Numbered from the stretch's first letter, positions 14,125 through 28,300 are shown. The stretch: 64,000 nucleotides of DNA from Cruorifilaria tuberocauda (GCA_013365365.1 JABVXU010000229.1:22371-86370), one strand, 5' to 3'. Translations and numbers: made by a program. The notes: generated by a model from the sequence alone, not told the origin.

Positions 14125-15021
14125 ATCTTAAATGCATGAAAACATTAGAATTTTCCCCAACTATATGTTCTTTTCCGCTTAATGGAGAAAACGGACAGCA
14201 ATAATTAGTAGTTGTTATCGCAATAAGTAATAGCAGCATTATAAACCTGTAAGTGCAGTAACGATTGACATGATTAATTTTTTAATAACATGAAGTGAAA
14301 TGAGAATATTTAATCATTACGAAAACAAGATCCTAATATTAAATACAACTGAGAGCCAAAGAATTCACAGCATATATTCTAGAAAACATCATTACAAATT
14401 TAAGAACAATAAAAAATAACTTGAGATAAATAAAAAAGTACTGAAAATAAAAGGAAGGAAGTTGAGGAAACAGATGTATTATCAATAACCAAATTCCTAT
14501 AAAAAGATTTGGATGTCTAACAACAGTTACAACCTTATGAACTGTCACATACCCAGTTAGAGTGAGTGAAACAAAATGTAGTGGAATATATTAGAATTGA
14601 ACAGTTTTAAACTATCAAATATCTGAAAGCAAGGTAATGTCGAAGCATAAAGACACGTTTTAGAAAGATACAAATAGTTCAATGAATGATTACCACAATC
14701 ACCACGTATATGTAACTTTTCAAATTACCGACAGTTACAATGGTATTAGAAGATTGGATAGTCTCTTTCAGCGGCTGCTCGTTTCCCCTAATGAATGATC
14801 TTTTAAACAAAATTCGTACATTTAAAACCAGTGGAAATGAAAATCTGGTTGTAAAGAAAAACAAACTGCAGTAGAAACATTCCATCAGCTTCAGTAAAAA
14901 ACTAGAAGCTGAACATATAATCTACTATATATAACCAAACTTAATAAAATTCACAAAATTTTAACGCGGTCATGACGTTTACTTAATAGTTCCACTTATC
15001 TTAAAATAATATTAGCACAAT
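14125..15021 (-). other. Spacer between nra-4 and upstream zinc transporter gene
   Basis: An 897-bp AT-rich interval separates two genes on the same strand. It must contain the 3' untranslated region of the transporter and the 5' region of nra-4. A TTTAAG acceptor-like sequence lies directly before the nra-4 ATG (about 14127-14132), which could be a trans-splice site. No exon or RNA gene was recognised. Confidence 0.5.
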
Positions 15022-18000
15022 TTAAATATCAACGCGTGTGTTTAATTCAAATAATGGTTTACAGAATTTACATGATAACATGAAGTTTTCGTACTGTTCA
15101 ATTTGTATAGTAGCAAGGTGTATACCGTGTTTGAAGCGTATAAGTCTACTAGCTATCTGCATTGTTTCGGCAGCTTTGTCTGGTTCATCTATAATAAAAA
15201 TAAAGAAGAACTATAACTTAGCTAAAAGATAAAGCTATGTGGAATTTATAGTTAGGGGGTTCATTTAATAATTATTCATTTCATGAATAAACTCATAAGT
15301 CGATGCAGATCATTACATAATCTACTAATCATGTTATCAAGTAATTCTAACTTTTGCTTCTAGCCCATAACCATGCATTTGCTTTTACGTTTACCAAAAC
15401 ATATTTTATTTCTAAAGAATACTAGTTCTTCATATATTATTTTGGAATTTCTCAGAATCCGAGTCTATCTTCCTATTAGATCTAGTAATGGCAATAACAC
15501 ATACTATTATACAGGAATATTTAAACATTTAAAATATTATATAAAATACTAATGATATATTTAACACATATATAGATATATAAAATACTAATAATATATT
15601 TAACAGGAATATAAACTTGCCAAGCACTAATTCGTAAAAACAGATTGGTTTTACGTCTTTATAAACGAAAACATACCAATAGCTAAATGAACTGCTAAAG
15701 CTGTTTTGTCCATATTCAATGACCACACATGTAAGCTATGCAACGTTCGTACACCATTTATACTTAACAAATCACTTTGCAAGTTACCGTAATTGATATG
15801 TGCGGGTGTCCCTAAAAAATCAAAAACTCTGCAAATGACAAATTTGATTTTTAAGCACGATAAATCTGATAAAATAGAAATGATTTGAAAACAGATCAAT
15901 TTCGACATTGAAAAAAATAAAAACTTGATTTTCCATGAACATCAAGTTTCGTTATTACCTTCCATCAATATGAAGAAAATATCACGAATTACAGTAACAC
16001 TTGTGATAAATACGACTATAGAAAATAGGAAAGTGCATAAAGGATCAGCTAATTTCCAATCTGTAATCTGTAACAAACATAATACAGAAGTATATAAATT
16101 AGAGATCTATAACTTGAAAAACTGAAACATTTTATCTAAATTTGTAAACGAAGAAATCTTTTCTTCATTCTTTTTACCAATAAAAAGGATGGCGAAATAC
16201 AATACTAATAAGAGCATATTTTCATTTTACCTTAATGACGATAGCAGCAGTAAGAACGCCAATACTTTGTATAAAATCGCCAAAGACATGGATAAAAGCC
16301 GCTCGTACATTCACATTGGTACTGAATTATGTAATTGATAAGTTGGAAAATATATCTTCTTCATCGGAATAGAATTCTTACTAATATTACATATTGATAA
16401 ATTTGCTATTTAAAATACATTTTTGTGCTAACCAGTAAAATCTTCAAAAAAAAACCAAGTACCTACTGGCTGTGACTATGACCCATATCTTGTGAATGAC
16501 TGCCACGAGAATATCGCAAAACGAGTCCCATAATAACATTAAATAATACCCCTGCACATGCCGTAACAATCATTGCATCTGCATCAACCTGAAATTACCA
16601 TACCAAATAAAATTGCCAGATTTTATGAAAGAAAACTTAGCAATTGAAAAAATTTTTCAAATATGGCTAAAATTAGAAAAAACAATATTTAAATTTATCT
16701 TCGACAACTCATTTTCTACTACAACAGAAACTTTTGATAATGAAACAAAATTTATTCTCCAAAAAATATTACAAATTAATATCATATCGACTTGCAAATT
16801 CTTTTTCAAGTGCTATTTCTAGCACATAATTTCGATCTTATACATTACGAAATTTTATTAATTTCCACTTTACAACGATTATACTATACCAAATGTCCTA
16901 AGAAAGGCTCATACCATCGAGCGCATCTCTCGCACTGGACTATAAATCGCATATAACTCAATTTCGGCTTTTCGAAAGAATCCTATTATTCTAAGTAACC
17001 TTTCAATTAATTAATTTAAAATACCTTCGGTTGCTTTTTCGATGAACTAACCTTAAATTAAATTGCAGATTTAGTAATACCTAATATTGTTAAAACTTCA
17101 CCGCGTAAGTTGACTAGTCTCAAAATTTCAATAGCTCAAATAATAAATTTTTCACTAAATTATAAAGAAAAGAAGATAAGAAATGATGTTATTATTATAG
17201 AAACAATAAACAAACAAACATCGAAATTATTAGTGATAATTCGTTGTAAAGCAAGCATTACAAGCATCGTCGTAAGAATCCATATAATTATAATCGATAT
17301 TGTAGCACCCAAAATTTCCGCACGAAGAAAACCAAACGATAATCGGTGATTTGCTAGAATAATCATTGTAATATTTGAATGAACAATGTGAAAATAATTA
17401 GCATTTCTTAAATGTGTAATCAGTATATATATTGCCTGAAATTCAGTATTCACATTTTTTTCGGAAAATGCTAAATTGAGGAATAAAAAAGAAAAGGAGC
17501 TGTCTTTAATTAATAAAAAACCACGACCACTTTAAAACCGGAACATATCATTTGCCATTATTTCCACAGAAAAATACTGAAATAAAAATGAACCAGGAGA
17601 GCGTGCAAGCCGAATTGCTATAATAGATATAATGAAGGAGAGCAAGTCACTTAGCATATGTCCAGCGTCGGTCATTATCGCTAAACTACGAGCCAACACA
17701 CCACCGCTGAATTCAGCAATAATAAAAATAGCACTTAAAATTGCCACCACTACTAATGATCGTTCAGCTCTTCGATCCTGAAAATATGTGAAATCTTTAT
17801 TTGATCATAATTAACCTTATTTTTAATTATAATTACTGCGCAAATTGATTAAATTTTTAAAATATGTAAATGTGAACAACGTGTACAGTATATAAGATTG
17901 ATATTTTGTGCGAGTGCAACTTTCAGCTAAAGAGTTCATCATGTTAAGTAGGTACAACAAAATAACATCTGTTGATTTCAAAAACAATTTATGATAGCAT

Positions 18001-18575
18001 AAAAGATTCAAAATCTCAACTAGATTTTGGATTTAAAAAAAATCAAATTTAAGAAAAATAACAAGGAACTAGCAGAAACTTATCAGTCGCGAATAACTTG
18101 AATCCGCACACTATTCTGTCATTTTAAAAATGAGAATAACATCTAGCTAGTGAAATATGACTAATATAATACGACTAAGAAAATGACTTAAATTTCATGG
18201 AGAATAATTTGGTCGATATGAACAGAATAAAGTAATCGATATAACATGACCATAACGTCAGCAAGATCAATGAAAAATGTGATCAGTATATATATATTTC
18301 CACTGTCTTTGATACTTTGATGTACAGTAACTTAATATTCACTAGGTTTTTGAAAACAAAATATTTGAATTATTAAATGATATAAGAATTGTTAAGTGAT
18401 TAAGATAAGAAAAACATACTTCTTTTTGGGATAACAATAAAAAATGACAGTGCTCCTGTAGATAGGAATAATCAACTGATTCATCATAACTATCTTGATC
18501 ATTATAAATTGCATCGCGATCACCGTTGTTACCATTAGAATTATTATTTATCCTTCCCCATAATGTCCTCAACAT
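15022..18575 (-). CDS. Zinc transporter, SLC30/CDF family (ZnT2/3/8-like)
   Basis: Complete 8-exon gene, 365 aa: 18575-18420, 17777-17594, 17353-17220, 16588-16467, 16321-16231, 16067-15959, 15811-15677, 15188-15022, all in phase. CDF proteins export Zn2+ from the cytosol or load it into vesicles in exchange for protons and work as dimers. An Asn/Asp-rich cytosolic N-terminus of about 52 residues precedes six predicted membrane helices. The transport site is intact: H92 and D96 in helix 2 (DAGHMLSD) and H210 and D214 in helix 5 (FIHVFGD). A short His/Ser loop (SHSQDMGHSHSH, about 188-199) sits between helices 4 and 5, where the family has its zinc-binding His-rich loop. The C-terminal cytosolic domain (VRTLHSLHVWSLNMDKTALA) is typical. 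The closest C. elegans relatives by family are TTM-1 and CDF-2; which one is the orthologue cannot be decided here. Confidence 0.93.
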
Positions 18576-18582
18576 TTCCCTG
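18576..18582 (-). promoter_or_regulatory. Splice acceptor just upstream of the zinc transporter ATG
   Basis: On the minus strand TTTGTTGCAG|GGAAATG places a strong acceptor four bases before the start codon. In nematodes this layout commonly marks spliced-leader trans-splicing; an upstream 5' untranslated exon is the alternative. No matching upstream exon was identified. Confidence 0.5.
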
Positions 18583-20913
18583 CAACAAATATATTTAAAT
18601 ACATATTAAACGATTATGAAAGACAATAAATATCAAAAATACTCGACTTCTAATCAATTTCATAAAGAAAAACCCGGATATAAACATCTAGCTTCACCAA
18701 AAAGACACCTATCCTAATCATCAATTAACAGGTAACATTACTTTAATAGTAATAATACGGCCCAATCATGAAAACAGCTATCCTGAATAGGAAAGCGGTG
18801 TTTGTTAATGCAATATGAATCGGCGATATGAGTGGAACGTTTTCATCAATGAATGATCAGTTCATTAATTAAAGTATGTTAAGGCTTCTTTTTTCGTTTT
18901 CTTTTTCTCACCTTTGATTTGAAATTAAGTTTCATTTGTAACATTGGTCACAATATTGATTATCAAATATTACTTCATTTCTGTAAGTAAATTTAAATTA
19001 AAAAAATTTCACAACTGAATAAATGTTATGGATAGTCATTTCATTATTTCATAACGCAGTATGGACGTTATACATTAAAACTAAAATAATTTTTCCTTTT
19101 TCTTTTCATACCGTAAATTTTCGTAATAAATTTTAATCTAAATTAAATTTCTAATTTTTATAGAATATTATTGACAGTTATACTAAAAATATTTTTTAAT
19201 GGGTTCATTTGAAGATTTAATTATTTTAATTAGATAATTAATAAAAAAGCATGATGAAAGATTAATAATTATATAGAAAGAAATAAACAAAAAATGATTA
19301 TTCTAAAATTCGGTATTCTTTCTCAAATTCTTTCGTTTTAATTTTTTGGAATTTGAAATGCTATGATTACTGTGGTCAATATTTTTATTCAATATTTCTA
19401 TCGGTATTAAATGATCATCAAGAGTGAACGTATTATCGATTTTGTATGATCGATATCATCGAAATATTCAAGAAAGACACGTATGATCAAAGTTTTTTTT
19501 TTTCAAAATGATTTGATTTTTTCATCGAAAAAGAACCTTGAAAATTTGGATTGTCATCATGTACTTATAGTAGCATTTAATTTTTTAGTAATGAATCATC
19601 AAAGGAAAAATAACGTTTTTATAGTTTGTAAATTAATTCAAAGCAAAAGTGATTGTGAGATTCCTGAAAACGATCAAATCTTTTCGCTTCCAATTATTGA
19701 ATAATATTGAAAATTAGCTGTTATCACTATAGATAATATGATAATGTTATTTAAATAGTTAATCAATTACAATTAATAGTGAAGTAATGATAAGCATGAT
19801 AAGGTGATATCAAATAAGCATAAACAGCGAATAAAATGAAAACTATAATTGACAAACTAATAAAAATTAATTGATTCATGATTCTCGTTAATCATTACTT
19901 ATAATGATTAATATCATTCAAAGTCCCAGTAAAAAATATGCATGCGTGTTTTTATATCAATAATATCATGTTAATAATTTTCACATTCATAGATTTGATA
20001 TCTTATCAATATCATTAGTTGTGATTTCTTGTTATCATTAGTTTGCTTTGTCTTCGAATGTTCGCTTATCCATTGATATTCTTCTATTTAATTATTTTCG
20101 GTATTAATTAATTTCTCTTCTTTTATTCTTTCTAGTTTTAGCTGCAATTTATAAAATCATAATCAGTCATATAATTGCTCGTTTACAACTTTTAGAAGCA
20201 CGAAAATCAAGCTGTAAATACTCTTGAACAACTTTTCGTTTATCACTTTAAAATGATTGCGACCTTTTGATATTTCAACTGAAATTCCATTCCATATTTA
20301 TGTTTATATGAAATTTCAAATTATGCCTTGAGCTAAATTTATCATGCATACTATATATTTGCATATATACCATATATTTATAAATAAAAATGGAAAGTAA
20401 ATTTTAGATATACGGTAGAAAGGTAACATATATTTAGGGCATAAAATATCAACTAATAAATTTTCAACTTTACCTTCTACCTTTTCTAATATTTACTTTC
20501 CATTTGCATTTATTATTTTTTCTCAAATTTTTTTTTCGTTTGTTTATTCTTGTTTACTTTTTTTTATTTTTTAGTATTTATGTTTATTCAAGTAATTTCA
20601 TATCCACTTTTGCAACTTTTCTTTAAATCGGTATGACGATAATCATATTCATACGTCAAGGAAAAATTTTTTTTTTCATTTGTTTACATAGCAAACAAAT
20701 AAACAAACAAAAACTAGTTAATATTTATTAATAAGTATAATATATTCGAGAAATTTTGTGATATATTTCAGTGAAGGAGAAGAGGAAATTATCATGTGTA
20801 ATCAAAATAAATGTTTAGTAAACATGTTGTAATAAATACTGATATGATGCAGGTGTGGACAGCAATTAACCGGTTAAGCGGCATTAATACATATATGTAT
20901 ATATTATTGCATA
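18583..20913. other. Spacer between divergent zinc transporter and chitinase genes
   Basis: About 2.3 kb of very AT-rich DNA between divergently transcribed genes, so it should contain both promoters. The only ordered structure I see is the inverted repeat at 20387-20506. A 73-codon open frame at 19483-19704 has no recognisable motif and is not called. Confidence 0.55.
20387..20506. repeat. Imperfect inverted repeat (hairpin), arms about 37 bp
   Basis: The left arm begins AAATGGAAAGTAAATTTTAG near 20387. The right arm ends CTAATATTTACTTTCCATTT near 20506. The two pair along roughly 37 bp with a few mismatches around a loop of about 45 bp. It lies about 400 bp before the chitinase start codon. 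Confidence 0.6.
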
Positions 20914-23900
20914 ATGGTACTAATTATTCAAATCCTATTAACTATTGCAATTACATCTATACAAGGTAAGTAATTTTTATAGCAATGATTCAGTGAGATT
21001 AGAATAAATAAGGTGATATGGTGAAAAAAAATGAAATAACATGTTAATTTTAAATTTTCAATTAAAATTAACTTATTATTTCATATTCGTAAATTTATTA
21101 AATGTCATACTTTATTGGCATAAATTTTTTAAGTAAAACTCATAGTTAGCTGGTTAACGAAAAGAGAAAAAAGTTATCACATTCGTTTACTTAGTATTAA
21201 ATCATATTAAGAAATGGAAATGCTATGAAAAAATGCCCTCCGATTACCTTATATTCCTGTTCAATATACTTATCTAATATTAAATTGTACTGAAATAAAA
21301 AAGAGGGAATCATTTATTTATTATATACTGGTAGTATCACATAAACAAAATCCGGATCATCCGTTTAAATCATTATCAAATATGAAATTACGATAATAAT
21401 TCGATAAGATAATACGTAATAGCATTTACATATGATTATTATTATCATTATTACTATTACTATTACTATTATTTTTATTTATTATTACTATCAATTATTA
21501 ATTAATTAATTATCATTATTAATTATTGATGATTACTAATAATTATAATTAATTATATTACGTTTTCAGTGAGCAAATAGAAAAATGAAATTTATATATG
21601 AAACTGCTTAGAAAAATTAGGTTAAGGCGAAATTTCGTTCGATTTTGCAATGACTTATTTACCATATGCATATATATTGCTAAACATTCCTTATAGATTA
21701 TGGTACATTACAGTAACCGAGGTACATAAGGATATACTGATGTACCGTAATGTACGGAACTGGTACTTTCTGCATATCGATCATTACCACATAATCTAGA
21801 GATAAAATTTAATCAGCTGTAAAAAGATTGCACCAATAAAATATTAGTTAAAACAAGTGGTTGAAATTATTTTAAAAATTTTGAAGTAATGAGCAAATTT
21901 AACGATAACTTTTGTTTAGCAGAAAGTTATGGAACAGTTTTTGCACATTTATCCAAATACGTCCGTGGATGCTACTACACTAATTGGGCTCAGTATCGAC
22001 AAGGTTCAGTGATATTTTAAATAGTTCTACTTCTATATGCAGTTAAAATAGTTTCAAACGAATGTATAGCTTTTCAAATTAAAATTAGAGAGAGATGTGA
22101 AAACTTCGATCCAAAAAAGAAAACTTAAAGCTATGCGAAACATAAATGGAAAATGAGCATCAACAATAAATCAAACGATCAAATTAAATATCCAACACAA
22201 ATTTCATCTGCCATGATGATGTTTCTTGAACGCACATCACTTCAACATGCGTCATAGCTCCATGAACATATCAGGTAAAGAAAATAAGCAATCAAAATAA
22301 AGATCGTATTAAGAATGAGTTGCATTATTGATTGGTTTAATTCATTTAATATCAATTTAATATATTTTAATATTAAAGGAGGAAACAAATTCTTACCTGA
22401 AGATATTCCAAAAGGCCTATGCACTCATATCCTTTACGCATTCGCCAAAATTGATCAGGAAGGCACGTCAATGTAAGTTACAAATCGAAAATATGAATTA
22501 CATTTTCGCACGTTGCTCGTATAGTGGACGTCAAAATTATTTCATATTTTGCTGAAGTAGTTACAAACTTGAAGCTTCCATATGTGACATTCAATGAGAC
22601 ACGTTGACTTTGCACAATCGTCTGTCAAGTTCAAAAGTTCAACTGTTAAACTGCTAACAGCAAATATTACTCATTTCTATAAGTTTCCTACTTCAATAAC
22701 TCTCAACCTCAGGCCATTTGAATGGAACGATGAAGACACCGAATGGTCAAAAGGAATGTATTCACGTGTGATAAGGATGAAAAAGCACGATCCAGCGCTG
22801 AAAGTCCTTCTATCATACGGCGGCTACAATTTTGGGTCCTCAACCTTTACTGTTCGTTTCTAATTTTCTTTATTAGGTTTAAACATATTAACAACAGGAT
22901 AACACGTCACACATTGCCATCTCTGAAATTTTCTAGATTCTTGATCAATCAATATCTCCATAGATTATCATAGATTTGATAATGAAAAATACTATTTAAG
23001 GCAATAGCAAAGTCAGCGGAAAAACGTGAACATTTCATTCAGTCAGCTATAGCATTTCTTCGCAAGTACAAATTTGATGGACTGGATCTCGATTGGGAAT
23101 ATCCAATTGGTGTAGCTCAAGCACATGCTAGACTTGTCAAGGTGAGCATTACTCCATCGCCAGCAAAGTTTGAAATTTTGCTTACCTGAAATTTATATCA
23201 AATACGCCAGCAAATTTCAATTCACATTCCAAGTGAGTTCTCCACGTGAATTAATTTTAAAGAAAACTGATATGTATCAGATTCCATCTAAGAAAGAACG
23301 TTGCAGGAACTAAAGGCAGCGTTTGTGGAAGAAGCCAGAAAATCGGGCAAACAACAATTACTTCTTACCGCTGCTGTATCAGCCGGAAAATCGACCATCG
23401 ATGAAAGCTACAATATTCCGTCTCTTGCAAAGTAAGAATTTCTCTTTTCTATTCACCATAATTTGACGTTAAATTACGTGTAATAAAATTTCAATACATT
23501 TTAATGACATTAAATACTTATAGGAATTTCGATCTTCTATTTCTGATGTCGTATGATTTACACGGAAGTTGGGAAAACAACGTCGACTTACACGGAAGAT
23601 TACGCCCAACAAAGGGAGGAACATTTGGAAACGACGTGCTAAATACTGTTAGTTCACGCCTCTTGACAGAATTTTTAGCCGTATGGTTTAACGAAGAGAA
23701 ATTCTGGATTCTTGCAGAAATTCGCAGCAAGTTATTGGGCAAGTAACGGTATGCCAAAGCATAAAATAATCATTGGAATCCCGACGTATAGTCGAGGATG
23801 GACATTGAAGAATCCTTTGAAAACAAACATTGGAGCAAAAGGCAATCGTCCATCGTTACCATCGGCAACAAATCCCGATGGCGGTACTGCAGCCTATTGG

Positions 23901-25314
23901 GAGGTTTAATTCAAAGTTCTAATTTATCCTCATCCTACTGATGAATCCTTAAAATGCAACTTTTAATCAGTACAAATATTTTAAGATCTGCAAATATTTG
24001 AAAGAAGGTGGCAAGGAAACGGTAGATAGAGGAGCTGTTGGAGCGTATATGGTAAAAGGGAATCAATGGCACGGTTACGATAATGAAGAAACTATCAAAA
24101 TCAAAGTAATTTCTATTACTTTAATAGTAAAAAGCGAAAAGCTTAAGAAGTGATTCAACCACATTGTAATTTTTATAAAATTGAAATTAATTTCGGTTAC
24201 TAATAACAAAATACTTTCATTAATAATCGAATTCCAATTGTGTTGTGAGTTTGGAACAGTAAATGAAACAAGTTGTTGTTTCGCATTATCAAAAATGTTC
24301 AGATGAGATGGCTGAAGAAGGAAGGTTATGGCGGTGCCTTCATATGGACTCTTGATTTCGATGATTTCAAAGGTACAAGTTGTGGCAAAGGTCCATATCC
24401 ACTCTTGAATGCTATCAATGATGAGCTTGGAAGAAGTTTCATATTTTGGGTGAGGAATACGAAGATCTCATAATTTGTCGCATGCTAGATTAATCTCGCT
24501 TATCTTGACTGGAACTTAGAAATTAAATTTGAATAATATGGCAAAATTCATAACAGAGTACTATATTTCATTAACTACCAATTTTTTAATGTTTATTCAT
24601 TTCTCACAAGCGTCCTGAAAAGATAAACTAGGATGAGCCGGAATGGTCATATACTTTTCGATTAGTAATTGAAGATTTGTATTTGAGTAAACTAATCAGT
24701 AAGTGGATGAAAGTAAGAGTTTTGAAGTAGGCACGATTCTAGAATCTATCCGAAGACTCATTTATTGTTGTTGTCATTTCTTCTAAACTATGAGTTAAAT
24801 TTCTGCTTTAGTTCTTTTTCCATGCGAGATTTTCAAATTTAAAAAATAATGGAATAATCATTTTCAGTCATCAGTGTTGACAAAATCAAATACTAAAATC
24901 TCAGAAAATAATGAAATTGAAACGACAACGGGTATTCTGAAGACCACTAGAAGAATTAAATTCAAAACGATAGCAACCTCTTTTAGAACACCACAAGGAT
25001 CATTCGGTTTGTTATCCGTTCTACTGAAAATGCCGTTCTGGATCTCTTTTCTTAATTTGAACCTCCACAATAAAACAGGAAATACCTATTCGTAGATAAA
25101 ATGAAATTAAGAAAAATGACCGTGCCGTCATGATATTTCAGATGTGAAATGTTTGGAGCCTTACGGTTTGTTCCGGCATCCGGACGATTGCCATTTGTTC
25201 ATCCATTGCGCAAATAACTATCCATATGTGAAACAATGTCCACCATATACCTTTTTTAATGATAATATTAAAGTTTGCGATCACTTGACAAATGCATCTG
25301 ATACATGCAAATGA
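20914..25314 (+). CDS. Secreted chitinase, GH18 with C-terminal chitin-binding domain
   Basis: Twelve-exon gene, 501 aa in the preferred model, close to the usual length of filarial chitinases. It hydrolyses beta-1,4-GlcNAc polymers; in filariae such enzymes act on the microfilarial sheath and eggshell. Exons: 20914-20965, 21938-22003, 22379-22472, 22713-22851, 23001-23141, 23307-23431, 23524-23647, 23718-23903, 23986-24105, 24303-24449, 24868-25006, 25142-25314. A hydrophobic signal segment (MVLIIQILLTIAITS) leads into YVRGCYYTNWAQYR. The substrate-binding strand VLLSYGGYNFGS and the catalytic motif DGLDLDWE (acid/base E150) are intact, as are MSYDLHGSWENNVDLHG and GGAFIWTLDFDDF. A short basic, Ser/Thr-containing linker replaces the long acidic Ser/Thr/Glu repeats known from some relatives. 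The last exon is a six-cysteine ChtBD2/CBM14 domain. Exon 2 may instead begin at 21920, adding six residues in frame. Confidence 0.93.
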
Positions 25315-25328
25315 TTTGTTGTCCCCAA

Positions 25329-25334
25329 AATAAA
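25329..25334 (+). terminator. Polyadenylation signal of chitinase copy 1
   Basis: A canonical AATAAA lies 15 bases after the stop codon, implying a very short 3' untranslated region. This is common in nematode genes. The signal is seen directly; its use is inferred. Confidence 0.55.
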
Positions 25335-28300
25335 AGTATTGTCAACCATATGGGCCGATCACATTCATAGACAATTCATATTATGAGGTAAATAAGTCTA
25401 CAAAACATTTTTATGATTTTAGGATTTCTTTAGTATTAGATTACTTTGGTTTCCGATATTCCTACTGAATGAATCAGAGGATCTGAGGGAAAAAATTTGG
25501 TGTTTAAAGCGAAAGAAGTCTATGGCAAACCGCGGGAATGTCTACAACCTTCTTTTATTTGAAGTCTTAATATATGATAAAATTAAAATAGATTAATTGA
25601 AGTTTTATCTTGATGACAATCAGTATGATTGTTATAAAAATATCCATATCAATAGTAATTAATTCCGATTATTTATAAATTTTTCTAATCCTTTTCTTGC
25701 TACTTACGTACTTTTACTTAAAGCGATAGATATTTCCAGATTCATGGAACAAAAAATAAAACTATAAAGTTTTCTAGCTTATTTCACGTGAGACTTTTGT
25801 ATAGAGCATTGAATATTTGATGAAGGTCAATCTGCTTACGGAGAATTTTCTATTCCGTTATGTTATAGACAATTCACAGAGTATTATCAATAATAGAATC
25901 TATTATTTGATAGATTTTTAGTTACTTGTTGATCTGGAGAATATGGAAATATTTGTTGAAGCAATAGCTATCGAGAGCGTTCCCTTCTCTGATTCTTTTT
26001 AAGGATTGCGTAGAAATAAAGATTTTATTAGAATTTCATCCTTCATAAAACGATTGCGAGAAATTATGAAGAATAATGATCATTGATTGGAATCGTTTGT
26101 TGAAGAGAAGTAATTCAGAAGAGTGAAAATACCCTAATCGTTTTTATGGGATTGATTCAGGAAAGTTCGGATGCTTAGGCTAACTGCTTGTTAGACACTG
26201 CAAGGACATAATTCTGCAAGGAAACTAATAGTTTGAAAAACAAAAATACCAAAAAATACTACGTAGGGATTCAGAAGGCTTGATGACAAAACTGTCCAAA
26301 GTGACATTAAATATTCCATTTGAGTTAATTAATACTAAGCTTTTATGGTAACTCATCATGGTAACTGAATTATGGTAATGGAGAAAATTAATCTTAGACA
26401 GTGGATTATAAGTTATTTATGAAATAATCATTAACGAAATTCATTGAAATCACATGCCAAATGAATAAGAATAACATATCTTATCATCTTTCAGCTGAAA
26501 ATTCCCTCATCATAAAATCAATTATGTAATGATAGTTAAATTACTAAATAGTTTCGTGTAGTTTGAGTAAATAGTTTGATATTATAAAGTTAATTGGAAG
26601 ATAACTATTATAAAAAAGTTTCGGATTTTCAACGTGGTCCAGAAGAGATTTGCTTGGATGTAGAAGATGGTGATAGTGTGATATGATATTAAAATACTTG
26701 AAAAAACTTTTACTACTAGTATAACCTGATAAGAAGTACCCGATCAGCTTAGATATCAGAAATTTAGATGAATAATACTCTCGAAATTAATAATAGACAA
26801 GCAAATTAAGAAATTACAAAGAAATAGTTGCTTCACGTTTTTTGACAAAATTAATTAACAAAAATAGTAATTAATTACGTGAATTCAAAATTTGCATAAA
26901 TAAAAGAAATTTTACATTACTGTGACAATTATTCATTTAATTGAGAATATTTGAGGCAAATAATTTTCTACAAAAAAAATTCTGATAATTTTAAGATTTT
27001 TTGACTTCTAATGATTGGAATACTATTTTATTGTGTGTTATACTTGTTTCAGAATTTTTATTAAATTCCATTCTTATTAAAGTAAAATATATCCTGATAA
27101 AATGCCAGATTGTCCACATTTATATCTAATACTTTACATAAACTTGTTAGTATGATTAGGTAAGCAAATATTTCATGCAGTTTCTACAGTTTACAAGACA
27201 TTTCTTTGGATTAGCAGTATTCGAATGTCTCAAATCGAATATGGTGAGTATTACTCGACCATTCGACTATCCAAATAGTTTCGAACTATATCACATGTGC
27301 TAAAGTAAAAGTAATCAGTTTGATAATCATCATCCTTACTAAATATGTTAAAATGCTTATCATCATTCACCATGAATCATTCCAAATGAATTTACTTCAT
27401 GAATCGAGAAATGCAAGTTTAAGTTTCAATTATTCTAATCATTCTCATGGCTCACAGCTGAAAATATATAATATGATTTTTCAAATTTTTATCTGATAAA
27501 CTTTATATCATGTTTATCACCAAATTTTCTCTCTTTCTCTTAATAAATAGTAGATACTGTAAAAGCATACAATAACAAAATTCTCGATAGATATAATAAT
27601 AGTATTGTTATTCATGCTTTTCTAGCTATTCTTAATGCTTTTCCAGCTTGATGGCTACTTTTCATGTTTTTCCAGCTTTCCAGAAAATTCACGTGTTTTT
27701 CCCTTCTTTTTTCCAAAAGCCATTTCCCATATTTTTTCAGCTTATCTCATATTTCCCGTGTTTTTCCAGCTTTCCAGCTTTTCCTCGTGTTTTTCCAACA
27801 TCTGAGTTATTTTCGATATTTTCTCAGCTTTTTATCAGAGATATTTACTATTTTCCAAACGAACAATGTTTTTGATAATAGGCGCTTTATAAAATGCCTA
27901 AGCATTGTAAACTTAACTTTTATTTTATACTTGAATATAGTTTAGCATTCGCTATAATTTCACGGCTATAATTTCTGTGTTTCGCTGCTTATCAATTACT
28001 TAACAATGATATCATTTTTCTACTTTTATATACTTATACTTATTTCTTCAAATCTCCTTCTTTTTTTGCTATTATTTTAGGTAGTTACAGCTTTCTAACT
28101 TACTCTGAAAACATCTTATAATTTACGAGTATTTCTTATTTGATCATTCCATAGTCATTCATAATTCATTCAAGAATTACATCATTTGATATAATGATTG
28201 GTAAAGATTCGAAAAAATGCCAAATTTTCGTTGAAAAGATATTTCGGAAATTTCAACTTTAAATTTATTATCAATTTCTTCTCAATGAATTTTATTATTA

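Noticed and set aside
27648..27945. Two overlapping Phe/Ser/Pro-rich open frames
   Set aside because: They come from the pyrimidine-rich tandem repeat. No start context or homology.
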